Notes: generated by a model from the sequence alone, not told the origin. Numbered from the stretch's first letter, positions 32,301 to 44,015 are shown. The stretch is DNA of 64,000 nt from Ariolimax columbianus (GCA_036924085.1 JAVGWX010000012.1:29077901-29141900); one strand, 5' to 3'. Program-made: numbers and translations.

Positions 32301-32935
32301 TCTCTTCATTTCAGCATATTCGTACTCCAATGTCCCTACATGCCGGTAATGTAAAATTGAACCTTGGACGCCCAGGTCCTCTCTTCCCTTGGATCTTGCC
32401 CTCAAGTATCTTCTGTAGAAGACTTTCATGTCTCATATTGTGACCCAGCCAACTCAACCGGCGTTTTTGTATCCCATGCAATATTTGTCTTTGTGAGCCC
32501 ACTTCAGTGAGTACATTTTCATTAGATCTTTGTTCTGTCCAACTCACTCTTCTATTCTACAGTAGCACCATATTTCAAACGCTTCCAATCTTTGTTCATC
32601 CTTCTTTATTAGAGTCCATGTTTCAGCCCCATGCAGTGCAGTTTGCCATACATGAGTGGCGATTATTATTTACTCAGTTGTATCATGATTATCTTTGAGA
32701 TTAACAATTTATGTTTTTCTCTGAAGCCCTTCTTTGCTATTGCAATTCTTATCTTTATTTCTGTTTCATTTTGGGCATCTTCTGTTATGGTGTGGCCTAA
32801 ATATATAAACTGTTGTACTTGTACGATTATTAATCTATTGATTTTCACATTTATTTGCCTACGTTGCTGGGATATTACCAAAAGTCTTTGTCTTCGGTGT
32901 TCTTCTAATATAAAGCATGTTATATTATCTTCTTT
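32285..32935 (-). pseudogene. LINE C-terminal region, frameshifted
   Basis: Minus strand: VQQFIYLGHTITEDAQNETE and IKIRIAIAKKGF near 32720-32830, GAETWTL after a shift, RRLSWLGHNMRHESLLQKIL near 32440, GKIQGKRGPGRPRFNF near 32370, then AEDRVKWRDILRQP at the end near 32285. This is the post-palm part (thumb, connector, basic GRPR tail) of a LINE reverse transcriptase. The catalytic YADD block and everything upstream are missing. The last codons are amplified next door as the 68-bp array. Inactive. Confidence 0.8.
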
Positions 32936-33109
32936 TCCTTCTTCTACTTTCTTATTTTCGCTTATCCTCTTATGCCTTTCAACGTCAGGGGTATATTCCA
33001 TGGTCCTCAAACATGGAGAACAACACATACACAAAAGTAAGTATAAAAGTAAATGTGCTCATAAATGGATGATGTGCTGGCTGCCCATAATTCGTAGAGA
33101 GATTGTAAT

Positions 33110-33334
33110 GGTATGATAAAATCACCAATATGGAACTGCTGGAAAGGACCAGAAAGATAAAATGGAACACGACTTAAAGAGGAGAAAATGTTTACGTTGG
33201 ACCGGACACACATTAAAGATGGTCAATGAAGCAGGGAAGCAGTAGATATACCTCGAACGTATGGTCAAGGACAGGATGACGACATGTATTTGTTGAAGAC
33301 CTGTGCTCCACAGGAAGCTGAAAGGTGTTGATTG
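33110..33334 (+). pseudogene. LINE tail fragment (weak)
   Basis: The + strand reads RRKCLRWTGHTLKM near 33178-33220, similar to the RRxLRWxGHxxRM block of LINE C-termini, here in the opposite orientation to the neighbouring LINE. The rest is too broken to assign. Confidence 0.4.
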
Positions 33335-33346
33335 ATTCTTGAACTG

Positions 33347-33692
33347 GGATCAAGATGCTGCAGCGGTCAGCGTCCCATAGCTGACTGCTAGCGTCAGGGC
33401 CAGCGAACCATAGCTGCCAAGATCCTTCTACACCTCCACGTGGTGATCCTGGATAACAGGCTGCAGCAGGGCAGACTGGCTAAGGAGAAGGGATCGAAGA
33501 GGGAATGCTAACCCGGTACTCAAAAAATGCTTGCTGAAGTCGGATGTGTTGGACCGAAAGGTGCAAATATCGCAGCCAAGCTGTAAACTACGACACAACA
33601 CATTCCGTTCTCTGGACTACATTCTGCTACTTAAGCCCTTTTACGGTTTGGTAGTGGGAGATTGAGAACGAACGAAGAAGAAGAAGAAGAAG
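33347..33692 (+). mobile_element. full-length long-form SINE with 12-bp target duplication
   Basis: 346 bp from ggatcaagatgctgcagcgg to (GAA)n, flanked by perfect attcttgaactg at 33335-33346 and 33693-33704. Same family as 18138 and 55986. The clean duplication fixes both ends of the family and the (GAA)n as its 3' tail, evidence of LINE-type retroposition. Confidence 0.92.
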
Positions 33693-33704
33693 ATTCTTGA
33701 ACTG

Positions 33705-33935
33705 TAACCTGCTACTAGAGAATCAATGTCAAGAGTGGTAAACTCATCAAGGAACATCAGGATTAGTTTAATTTTGTTGTTTAATAGTTTATTACTTACT
33801 TGAATACAGTAATCAATTAACAATGGTTGGCGAGCAGGGTTAAACAAATTAAAAGGCCAGGTCGTTGCCACGAGCATTAGCATGGACAACACTGATATAA
33901 TTCAATTAGTTATTCCGTGCCATATCATAAGAACT
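33705..33935. other. unassigned sequence
   Basis: No gene or repeat recognised between the SINE and the 88-bp repeat. Confidence 0.5.
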
Positions 33936-34200
33936 TAATCTGTTCCCCTCACGGTCCTTTTCAGGGCCCACAAAACCCACAAACCAGCATCAAGGTCCTT
34001 TTAGAGCCAACAAAAATCCTTGGTAATCTGTTGCCCTCACGGCCCTTTCAGGGCCCGCAAAACCTAAAAATCAGCATCAAGGTCCTTTTTAGGGCCCACA
34101 AAAAATCCTTGGTAATCTGTTCCCCTAACGGCCCTTTTCAGGGCCCACAAAACCCACAAACCAACATCAAGGTCCTTATTAGGGCCCACAAAAAACAACA
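33936..34200. repeat. 88-bp tandem repeat, three copies
   Basis: Units begin at about 33939, 34027 and 34116 (tctgttcccctcacggccct, then cagggcccacaaaacc and agcatcaaggtcctt). Each contains two gggccc-like half-units. Confidence 0.93.
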
Positions 34201-34825
34201 AAACTGCACCCTGATAGCTAGACACTTTTAATTATTTGTGTACCGAAACCCGCGTTGTCATTGAATGGCATAAAATTTCAGAATGGGTGAATTAACGCAA
34301 AAGAGCCCTAAGTCCTTACACTTCCGTTCATGAACTATTAAATGTAATCACATTCAAACTTATTTAAGAATTTCTATCTTCAACTTAATCATATTTACAT
34401 AGCAGAAAAACTAGACATTTTCTCATTCAACTTCGTTAAAAAAAATCGTGTTTGTTGTTGATGCTTTCTTGTTGTTTTTCTTGTTGTAATTTCTCATCGT
34501 CCTAGGGCGTTCAAATCTAACAAGTTCTGTTTAATGGGTTGTCAAACTAGTGGAGGTAAAGCACAGCCTGGGGAAAACAGGAATATTAGTCGGTTCTTCT
34601 TTGAGAAATCCAGTTTCCCTGTAGGCGTTTCCTTCATTAGAGCAATTTGATTATACGATTTACCAAATCAGTTTGAAAAGAAGAAATAAGTTAAATTTAT
34701 GCCAGTCTAAATCAAGGATTCTTAACATTTGTTGTGCATTGGTCTGATGTGTTTTTTTCTGGAAATTAATTGAAATTACTTGTAAGTCTGCTAGGCCTTT
34801 CTACATTTTGTGTTGGTCTGGTGTA
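34201..34825. other. AT-rich unassigned sequence
   Basis: No recognised gene or element. Contains ttgttgttga and ttgttgttttt runs. Confidence 0.5.
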
Positions 34826-35235
34826 GTCTACGTCCATCCTATATGAGCTAAATGAATTCTTTGTCCATCCTATATGAGCTAAATGAATCCTTTTTCCATC
34901 CTATATGAGCCAAATGATTTCTTTGTCCATCTTTAATGAGCCAAATAAAACCTCTGTCCATCTTGTATGAGTCAATTGCAGCCTCTATCAATATTTTGTG
35001 AATCAAACGAAACCGCTATCCATCTTTTGTGAGTCAAGTAACGCCTCAGTCCATCTTTTGTAAGTCAAGTGAAGTGTCTGTCCATATGTTGTGAGTCAAG
35101 TGAAGCTTATGTCTATCTTTTGTGAGTAAAGTTAATCCTCTGTCTATCTTGTGTGAGCCAAGAGAAGACACTGTCTATCTTTTGTGATTCAAGTGAAGTC
35201 TCTATCTCTTGTGTTTGTAAACACTGTCTATGCTT
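34826..35235. repeat. degenerate 31-bp minisatellite
   Basis: About 13 diverged units of gtccatcttttgtgagtcaa plus gtgaagcctct. Units diverge more than in the neighbouring 39-bp array, so it is an older array. Confidence 0.88.
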
Positions 35236-35306
35236 CTGTTTTTATTGTTATCTTTATTTCTGCAGTGCAACCTTTCGCGCCTCCGCCTGATTTTAAATAG
35301 TTATAG
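35236..35306. other. short non-repeat spacer
   Basis: About 70 bp of unassigned DNA between the 31-bp and 39-bp arrays. Confidence 0.5.
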
Positions 35307-36323
35307 TCCTTATAAGTAACACAAAGATGATGAGCATTGAATTTCTTCTTATAAGTAACACAAAGATGATGAGCATTGAATTTCTTCTTATAAGTAACAC
35401 AAAGATGATGAGCATTGAATTTCTCCTTATAAGTAACACAAAGATGATGAGCATTGAATTTCTCCTTATAAGTAACACAAAGATGATGAGCATTGAATTT
35501 CTTCTTATAAGTAACACAAAGATGATGAGCATTGAATTTCTTCTTATAAGTAACACAAAGATGATGAGCATTGAATTTCTTCTTATAAGTAACACAAAGA
35601 TGATGAGCATTGAATTTCTTCTTATAAGTAACACAAAGATGATGAGCATTGAATTTCTTCTTATAAGTAACACAAAGATGATGAGCATTGAATTTCTCCT
35701 TATAAGTAACACAAAGATGATGAGCATTGAATTTCTCCTTATAAGTAACACAAAGATGATGAGCATTGAATTTCTTCTTATAAGTAACACAAAGATGATG
35801 AGCATTGAATTTCTTCTTATAAGTAACACAAAGATGATGAGCATTGAATTTCTTCTTATAAGTAACACAAAGATGATGAGCATTGAATTTCTTCTTATAA
35901 GTAACACAAAGATGATGAGCATTGAATTTCTTCTTATAAGTAACACAAAGATGATGAGCATTGAATTTCTTCTTATAAGTAACACAAAGATGATGAGCAT
36001 TGAATTTCTTCTTATAAGTAACACAAAGATGATGAGCATTGAATTTCTTCTTATAAGTAACACAAAGATGATGAGCATTGAATTTCTTCTTATAAGTAAC
36101 ACAAAGATGATGAGCATTGAATTTCTTCTTATAAGTAACACAAAGATGATGAGCATTGAATTTCTTCTTATAAGTAACACAAAGATGATGAGCATTGAAT
36201 TTCTTCTTATAAGTAACACAAAGATGATGAGCATTGAATTTCTTCTTATAAGTAACACAAAGATGATGAGCATTGAATTTCTTCTTATAAGTAACACAAA
36301 GATGATGAGCATTGAATTTCTTC
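35307..36323. repeat. 39-bp minisatellite, about 26 copies
   Basis: Near-identical units of cttataagtaacacaaagat plus gatgagcattgaatttctt. The only frequent variant, ttctcc for ttcttc, occurs as adjacent pairs near 35421/35460 and 35694/35733, exactly 7 units (273 bp) apart. This implies a 7-unit block duplication. The 13-codon stop-free unit leaves frames of 334 to 426 codons open on both strands; I do not call them genes because all frames are equally open and the array has no flanking start or splice context. Confidence 0.98.
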
Positions 36324-36804
36324 GATGTTGATATTCCAGGCTCAGATAGCAAGCAAACCATATTATCTTCAACAGAAAAAAGATATGTGTGTAGTTCCCA
36401 ATCCTCGATAAAAATAATTATGTTTTCTTCCTTTATAGTTCTCTTGGTGTTCTTTAACATGATGAGCAGATAAGCAAACATAATTATTTTTAATACAATC
36501 AAATACATACGCGGATTCGGTCAGGCTGTGCATTTATCCTCAAATTCCATTTGACACGGAAAGCCAAATGCACCGTTGTCAAAAGTTGGTAATTGACTGA
36601 CCTACTGGGCACACACAACCTATTGCCAAGTTGGCTTGCGCGATATCGCGTCAGGCTGTGAAGTTAACCTACATATATAAAGATGGCCATATATGCATGA
36701 ATAATCCTGGGCAAAGCAGGTGTAAAAGTAGCCCTTATGACTTATTTATGGTTTTGGGGTAGCCGTCAGTCTGGGAGTATTATTTTATTGAATCGCCTTT
36801 CACT
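36324..36804. other. unassigned sequence
   Basis: No gene recognised. Contains short duplicated gcgtcaggctgtg/ggtcaggctgtgc around 36520 and 36650. Confidence 0.45.
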
Positions 36805-37098
36805 TTTTGGTATTTTGTTGTTGTTGTTTGCGAATGCCCACAATGAGTAGGTTACTCTTTTGCGCGTCATGAAAAGGACGTTAAGGGGCTGATTACAGTA
36901 GCTTTCCTCACAGCCCGAGTTTTCTGATGAAGGTGGACCAGGCGGTTGTGCTATGATTGGCTTCATCTTCGTGTCACTCACTACTACATGGATCACGTCG
37001 ATCCATCATCTCGTTAGCCAGGTTGCCATGAAAACAGCCCGTTTCCAGAGAGGGCTTCTAGGACGCCTAGGTGAGGGTCTTGGCCAGTACGTTTTGAA
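36805..37098 (+). mobile_element. FAM3 dispersed element
   Basis: Well-preserved copy: (GTT)n, gcgaatgcccacaatgagta, ggttactcttttgcgcg, gttgtgctatgattggcttc, gttagccaggttgccatgaa, ending gaggtgagggtcttggccag plus tacgtttt. No array follows; a hairpin element begins within a few bases of its end. Confidence 0.7.
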
Positions 37099-37100
37099 AA

Positions 37101-37220
37101 TGTGTTTTTGCACGTATCTTATTATTTTCATTTAAATCTTATAAATGAACATATTTTGGTATTTTAAAAATGTTTATTTTAAGATTCAAATAAAAATAAT
37201 AAAATACGTGCAAAAACAAA
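37101..37220. repeat. long perfect-like hairpin (MITE-like)
   Basis: Arms tgtgtttttgcacgtatctt...aaatgaacat (37101-37152) and, reverse-complemented, tttgtttttgcacgtatttt...aaataaacat (about 37170-37220), separated by about 17 bp. AT-rich. No target duplication confirmed. It could be a miniature inverted-repeat element or a hairpin RNA source. Confidence 0.75.
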
Positions 37221-38314
37221 TTGTCAAATAAAAGGATTTGTTCCGCAAAATGTTGATTCATTCAGAAGGTCGCACCTAATTGCCTGCAAACCTTCATTCG
37301 GCCGTACGGCCGCATGTTGCCCACTCTTGATTTAATGTAACGTACTACTTCAATTCTAGAATTTTAATAAAAGAAAAGAAAAGAATTATAAATGTCACCA
37401 GAATGTGCCCGATCTGCACTCCTAGTTTTCGACTATCTCCTTGTCTGAGCAGACATTTTCCACATTGGTCATCATTAAAAACATGACATGGGAACGACTT
37501 CTTTCTCATGGTTAGGAAATATGGGTATGATTGTCTGCGATTGATCCCGTATTGAACAATTGTGCAAGAGTAAACAAGCTTAGAATTCTCTCTGAATTAT
37601 AAAAATGGAATTATTGACTCAAATGTTAACCATTCCAGTTTGCGTTACTAACTATTCAGTTGTTCCTCTTGTATTAATAAATAACGTTTTTGATATACAA
37701 TTAATACCTTTTTTTAATATTTCCTCTTAATTGTCTACAAGTATATACTTTTTTTTTATATAGTTCCTGTTAATTGTCCATTTTAATTAAAATAGACCTT
37801 CTCATTTGCGACACATCCATATCATTTCGCAGCACGACCATTAAGAATCACTGGTCTAGTAAATAATATGGACCTTTATGTTATTCTAGTGAATTGAATG
37901 GGCCATATCCTCATCCTGGTAACAGACAGACAAGCTAGGTACACATTGTATGTGGTCTAAGTCCCTAAACATGTACAAATACGAACGACAGCCAAGGGGC
38001 ATTAACTCATTGATGGAGTTATCGATTGCTCACTTAGCCTGTTCTGTAATTGAATGTAGCCACAAGGCAATCAAAGTTTGAACCCAGAACTTCGGTCAAT
38101 TAGCTTGCCAACGAACCAAAAGTAGCTTTTACCATCTACCCGAGGCACCTGTTTTTATCGGGCCATGGGTTGCACCAGCTTTTGTCAGTATACATGTTTC
38201 CTGTTGAGTGAATGTAAGGACTGGAGCTTGTTTTGCTTTTTAATTTTGATTTTTTAAAAACGTTTTGTTGCAATTTGTTTTGGTACCACTCAGTATTCAG
38301 AAAAAAGGCGTAAA
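37221..38314. other. AT-rich; weak tRNA-like SINE head at 38060-38155 (minus)
   Basis: On the minus strand tgcctcgggtagatggtaaa (A-box-like) is followed by ttctgggttcaaactttg (B-box-like). The rest shows T-tracts and short frames without resemblance to any family I know. Confidence 0.35.
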
Positions 38315-39095
38315 GCAAATATTTGGGGAAAAGTAGGAGAAGGGAATCACAAATTTGGGGAAAAGTAGGAGAAGGGAGTCAAATATATGAAGAAAAGTAG
38401 GAGAATGGAGTCAAATATTTGGGGGAAAGTAGGAGAAGGGAATAAAAAATTTGGGGAAAAGTAGGAGAAGGGAGTTAAATATTTGAGGAAAAGTAGGAGA
38501 AGGGAGTCAAATATTTGGGAGAAAGTAGAAGAGAGTCAAATATTTGGGGAAAAGTAGGAGAAGGGAGTCAAATGTTTGGGGAAAAGTAGGAGAAGGGAGT
38601 CAAATATTTGGGGAAAAGTAGGAGAAGGGAGTCAAATATTTGGGGAAAAGTAGGAGAAGGGAGTCAAATATTTGGGGAAAAGTAGGAGAAGGGAGTCAAA
38701 TATTTGGGGAAAAGTAGGAGAAGGGAGTCAAATATTTGGGGAAAAGTAGGAGAAGGGAGCCAAATATTTGGGGATAAATAGGAGAAGGGAGTCAAATATT
38801 TGAGGAAAAGTAGGAGAAGGGAATCACATATTTGGGGAACAGTAGGAGAAGGGAGTCAAATATTTGGGGGAAAGTAGGAGAATGGAGTCAAATATTTGGG
38901 GAAAATTAGGAGAAGGGAGTCAAATATTTGGGGAAAAGTAGGAGAGGGAGTCAAATATTTGGGGAAAAGTAGGAGAAGGGAGTCAAATATTTGAGGAAAA
39001 TTAGGAGAAGGGAGTCAAAAATTTTGGGAAAATTAGGAGAAGAGCGTCAAATATTTGGGAAAAAGTAAGAGAAGGGAGTCAAATATTTGATAATA
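38315..39095. repeat. 32-bp GA-rich minisatellite
   Basis: About 24 units of aaatatttggggaaaagtag plus gagaagggagtc at 32-bp spacing (38641 to 38673). The + strand is strongly purine-rich. Confidence 0.96.
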
Positions 39096-39545
39096 GGAGG
39101 CAAATCATCAGAGACAACTAGCCAGAAATAGGAGGCAAGAAATCGAAAATAGACAAATACTAAGTGAACTGAAGCAAAGAATCGGAGAATGGAAGCAGAA
39201 AAGGAGGTGGGAGGTAGATAATCAGAGAAGGGAGGCAGATAATTGGGGCGGGAGGTATGTAATCAGAGACGAGAAGCAGATAATTGGTGCAGGAGGTAGA
39301 TAATTAGAGAAGGGAGGCAGATAATTAGGGCGTGAGGTAGATAATCAGAGAAGAGATGCAAATAATTGGAGGCGGCAGGTAGATAATTGGAGGTGGGGGG
39401 TAGATAATCAGAGAAGGGAGGCAGATATTCGGAGAAGCGAGACAAATAACTGGAAAAAGGATGCAGATATTTGGAGGCAGGAGGTAGAAAATCAGAGAAG
39501 GGAGGCAGATATTCTGAGAAGCGAGACAAATAATTGGAGAACGGA
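39096..39545. repeat. degenerate GA-rich array, about 24-bp units
   Basis: Loose units such as gaggcagataattggagaac and gaggtagataatcagagaag. It continues the purine strand bias of the 32-bp array. Confidence 0.8.
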
Positions 39546-39940
39546 AAAGAGGCGTATTATTTTTCCCCAAAGCCAAAAAAAGAATGTGTTTAATTGCAGT
39601 AATGAAAATATGATTAAGAGAGAGAGAGAGAGATAGAGAGAGAGACAGAGAGAGAGGAGAGTAGCGCATGGTGTGGGGGTGTCAATCTGAGCAAGCTTGG
39701 TTTGTAATCCCACATACCGGATTCGACATTCGAGATCACTTCGTGTCTAGTTTGATGCACACGCATCCGTGCAATGACCAATGCATCCTGATATCGGTCA
39801 AAGGACACTACGGTCTGGGGTGAAGAGAGACATGACCGTCAGGTGAACCCAGGAAGACAAACATTTAATCAAACAAAAACAAACAAACAAGAGAGAGACA
39901 CACACGCACAGAGAGAGAGAAGGAGAGAGGCTAAACCAAC
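39546..39940. other. spacer with (AG)n tracts
   Basis: AG-rich simple sequence at 39618-39660 and 39890-39932. The second tract touches the 5' truncation point of the LINE. No gene. Confidence 0.7.
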
Positions 39941-39941
39941 T

Positions 39942-42900
39942 GGCAGGTAGCGACCACAGGCCGATCAGGCTAACCATTGACATGGAAGTAGGCCCACAGG
40001 AAACAAAACCGCTCCCACGTTGGAATTACAAACGAGCCGACTGGGACAGATTTGCAATCCTGACAGATGGGCTGTGTGAAACCATCAACACACGAAACAC
40101 CAAAATGAAGCCCATGGTAGAGAGCCTAAGCAAGGCAATAATGCAAGCCGCCACTGAAACCATCCCAAGAGGGGCTAGGAAAAACTATAAGCCCTACTGG
40201 AATGATGAGTTGCAGAAAGTGGAAGATGCAGTAACAAATGCTAGGAACATGGCAGAGCGAGAACAATCCATGGAGGCAAACATCGCCCTCAAAGCCGCCA
40301 CGGAGAAATATAAACACACTCTCAAGCAAACAGCAAGAGAAAGCTGGAAAAATAAAACGGAAAGCCTAAACCTGGACAAAGACGGGAACAAGCTATGGAA
40401 GCTAGTCAGAGCCATGAACGACGAAACCCCGTCAAATAAAACAAATTACCATCAAGCAGGACGAGAACGATCACAGGTAAGAAAGCCGCAAACGCTTTTG
40501 TCGATCACTATGCCAGAGCAAACCACATCGAGGTCCCTGCAGATAAGCATACAGACATTAGCGAAGAGCTAAAGGGGTACGACAACATCAATACGGCACC
40601 TGAAGAGCACATGATGGCCAAATTAACAATGCGCGAAATGGAAGAGGCTATGAGAACATTAAAGAAAAGGAAATCTCCCGGAAAAGACGGGATAACAAAC
40701 GAAATGCTGATGGGGCTGGGCCAAGCAGCGAAGAGGAAACTGCTATCAGTCCTGAACCAAAGCTGGAAAAGGGGAATTGTACCCCAGGCATGGAAAGATG
40801 CAATACTGGTACCAGTACCAAAAACAGGGAAGGACAAAACAGATCCAAATGGATACAGGCCCATCAGCCTACTGAGCTGTGTCGGCAAGCTGATGGAACG
40901 GATGATAAACACCAGACTGATGTGGCATCTGGAAGAAAAACGAATACTAATTCCACAGCAAGCCGGCTTTAGACAGCACAGATCCACTGAGGACCAGGTC
41001 ATCCTCATAGTTCAGGAAATAGAAGATGCCTACCAGGCACAGAAACACACAGTAGCTGTTTGGGTGGATCTGGAAAAGGCATTTGACAAAGTCTGGAAAA
41101 ATGGACTTAGAGTCAAGCTAAGAAGAAGTGAAGTGACGTATGTGGGAAAATGTACAAGTGGATCAACCACTACCTCAAACAAAGAACGGCCAGAGTCCAA
41201 GTACAAGGGCAGATGAGCAAAAAGGTGACACTCGAGCAGGGAGTACCCCAAGGGGGAGTACTGTCACCCACACTCTTCCTGGTATATGTAAACGACATTA
41301 CAGAGAATATACCAAGGAGAGTCCATAGCTCAATGTTTGCAGACGATCTGGCTATGTGGACCTCTGAAAAGAATCTCACCATAGCAAGAAATCGGATGCA
41401 GACGGCCCTAACATCGCTGGAAGAGTGGGCGAACTCATGGCTGGTCAAAATAAACGAGGAGAAAACCACATGCACAATATTCTCGCTTTCATTAAAACCC
41501 CAAAATACCAAATTAAGTCTAAATGGCAAATTCCTGCAGCCAAACGACAACCCAACCTATCTAGGAGTCACATTTGATCGGCGCATGACATGGAAAAGTC
41601 AGATTGAGAGAAACCGAATGAGAGCCAGAGAAAGAAGGGCAATCATGAGGAAACTTGCTGGCACAAGCTCGGGAGCAGACGAAGGCATACTAAAGAAACT
41701 GTACACTGGAAGAGTGAGACCAGTTCTCGAGTTTGGCATTGCGGCATGGACAACAGCAGCGAAGGCGAACTTCGATAAAGTTAGCAAACTTCAAAACCAA
41801 GCCATGAGAATTATAACAGGAGGCAAGAAGTCAACGACAATTGTAGAACTTGAAAAGATTACAAAACTGCAATCCATGACCGATAGAAGAGACTGCAGAG
41901 CCCAGCTGCAGTCAGAGAAACACCGAAGACTGACCGACCATCCAATGCACCAGAGACTAAACAATTTTGGAAATGGGAAACTAAAGCGGAGAAACTTTGC
42001 AGAAATAGCCAAAGCAAAGATGCACGAAGATCCCATAAACGCACTAACAACACCAAAACCCATCACTACTGTACGAAAACCTACCTGGAGGCAGGATATA
42101 TTTCCAGAGGTGGTGGAAAATATACCAGGTATTGGAAACAAAAACTGCCAGACTGAAAAAGAAAGGAGAGATACTACCCTAAGCTTCATATCGAAAAGCT
42201 ACCCAAGCATGGACTGGACCCATGCATACACCGACGGTTCTGTAACAAACACTACACAGAACGGAGGGGCAGGAGCATTCCTGACCCTACCAAATGGCAG
42301 ACAAATAACACTGTCATTCGCTACTGGTAAGTACACAAGCAATTTCAGAGCGGAGGCAGAGGCACTGAGGGCGGCAGTGGAAGAAATGGTGACACACAAT
42401 GAAAATGAAAGCCATATAGTCCTGCTTACAGATGCTCTTGCCGTAGTCACAGCGCTAAAAAGCCCGAAAAACACTGAGCTTAATGACTTAAGAGCAGCAC
42501 TCTGCAAACTGTGCCAGCAGTCGGCATCAAAAAGGGTGGTGGTACAGTGGGTCCCATCACACTGCAACATCCAAGGCAACGAGGAGGCAGACAGACTGGC
42601 AAAAGAAGGTGCAAGACTACCACAAACAGATACTAGTATGACGTACGAAGAGTCAAAACGGCTTATCAAAGCCAGATACATGACCAAATGGGAAACCGAA
42701 CATACTGGTTACACCAAAAACGATGCCTATTACCAGTTGAACCGAAGAGAGCAGGTCGTTGTCTTCAGACTTCGCACTGGCCACAACAGACTGAGGTACC
42801 ACCTATTCAACAAATTGAAGATAGGTGGTACCGACGAATGCCCGTGCGGTACTGGCAAAATTACCGCTGAACATCTGCTGCAGAACTGCCCGACATACGA

Positions 42901-43018
42901 GGATCAGAGAGAGCAGATGTGGCCATCACCAGTGGAACTGCAAGACAAGCTCTATGGCAGTGGCGACAGCCTCAGGATGACCGCCGCTTTTTTCGAAAAA
43001 ATAATGGTTACTGTCTGA
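39942..43018 (+). pseudogene. LINE ORF2 with RT and RNase H, 5'-truncated, two frameshifts
   Basis: The best-preserved element, about 1,020 codons. It starts inside the endonuclease domain with the final motif SDHRPI at 39949. RT: SPGKDGITNEML near 40675, VPVPKTGK, NGYRPISLL, PQQAGFRQHRSTEDQ, VWVDLEKAFDKVW, VPQGGVLSPTLF near 41250, and the catalytic FADDLAMW near 41336. A thumb region follows (YLGVTFDRRMTW, VRPVLEFGIAAW). RNase H: AYTDGSV near 42225, FRAEAEAL, LLTDALAV, VQWVPSHCNIQGNEEADRLA near 42545, then a CxC...H...C knuckle (CPCG, EHLLQNC) near 42840, and a stop at 43016. Frameshifts lie at about 40452-40467 and 41128-41144. The 3' end is directly followed by (GAA)n. The RT plus RNase H order fits an I/Nimb- or Jockey-group LINE. 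Full endonuclease and ORF1 are missing, so it is dead on arrival, but RT and RNase H motifs look intact. Confidence 0.92.
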
Positions 43019-43095
43019 CTGGGAACGAAGAAGAAGAAGAAGAAGAAGAAGAAGAAGAAGAAGAAGAAGAAGAAGAAGAAGAAGAAGAAGAAGAT
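43019..43095. repeat. (GAA)n tail of the LINE
   Basis: gggaacgaagaagaag and about 20 more GAA units directly after the LINE stop codon. The junction gaacgaagaagaag is the same as at the SINE 3' ends. Confidence 0.9.
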
Positions 43096-43250
43096 AGTAT
43101 CCCGCTGAAGACGGATGTGTCGGACCGAAAGGTGCAAATATCGCAGTCAAGATATAAACTAGCGACACAACGCATTCTGTTCTCCGGACTACATCCTGCT
43201 ACTCGCAAAGCCGTGTTCAGGGCTTGTTAGCGGGAGATTGTGAACGAACG
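43096..43250 (+). mobile_element. short-form SINE after the LINE tail
   Basis: Starts cccgctgaagacggatgtgt, contains tcggaccgaaaggtgcaaat, acgcattctgttctccggac, ggcttgttagcgggagattg, and ends gaacgaacgcagaagaagaa. It is a complete short form inserted at, or co-retroposed with, the LINE tail. Confidence 0.85.
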
Positions 43251-43335
43251 CAGAAGAAGAAGAAGAAGAAAAAGAAGAAGAAGAAGAAGAAGAAGAAGAA
43301 GAAGAAATAGAAGACGAAAAAGAAGAAGACATTCC
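43251..43335. repeat. (GAA)n tail of the SINE
   Basis: Second GAA tract with aaa and tag interruptions, following the SINE 3' end. Confidence 0.88.
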
Positions 43336-44015
43336 AAGAATTGAGACAAAGATAGGCATTCTGTGAAAATAGACATTATAAAGACAATTGGGAGAGCAGA
43401 GACAGAAGGGCGATAAGGGAAGTGAGATAGAGTAGAATACAGCAAACAGATGTCAGGAGAAGCGTGATATAAAAATATAAAGAGAGTTAGGAGCAGACAA
43501 AGTAGTGGGAGAAGACAGGGATATTGGGAGAGTGGAGGTGGGAAATAAATTCAGATAGCGAGGGAGAAAAAGATTGAGATGGGAAAGAGAAAGAATTAGA
43601 GAAACAGTAAGCAGAGAAACACATCTAGAGAAGAAAGGCAGAACTTTCGTGAAAAGACACAAAGAGAGACATGGAAAGAATGGACACCGAAGCTTCATAT
43701 TCAGAAATGGAAGACAGGTATTTGGAGAAAGGATTCAGAGATATATCTTAAACGATGGTATGCGGAAAAATACATTGAGAAAACAAAGGCAGAAATATGT
43801 TGATAGGAAAGATAGAAAGGTACCGATAGAAGAGAGATGAGGAAGTACATTTAGAGAAGGAAGGCAGAGAGAAACATTGAGAGAAGGGAGATGAAGGACA
43901 CTGATAGAAAGGATACAGCGAGAAACTTTGAGAGAGGAGATGGAAAAGGACATTAAGAGAAGGGAGATGAAGAAGGATATGGAGGATATGGAGAAGAAGG
44001 AGTACATTGTGGAAC
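43336..44015. repeat. degenerate GA-rich array
   Basis: Loose recurrence of gacattgagagaaggga-like units (gacattccaagaattgagac, gacattataaagacaattgg, aaacattgagagaagggaga). It grades into the 28-bp array. Confidence 0.65.

Noticed and set aside
35228..36508. 426-codon minus frame and its 359- and 334-codon companions
   Set aside because: Three frames on both strands are open only because the 39-bp unit is 13 stop-free codons; no start context or flanking coding sequence.
42919..43230. Protein with a long glutamate run
   Set aside because: (GAA)n tail of the LINE read in another frame.
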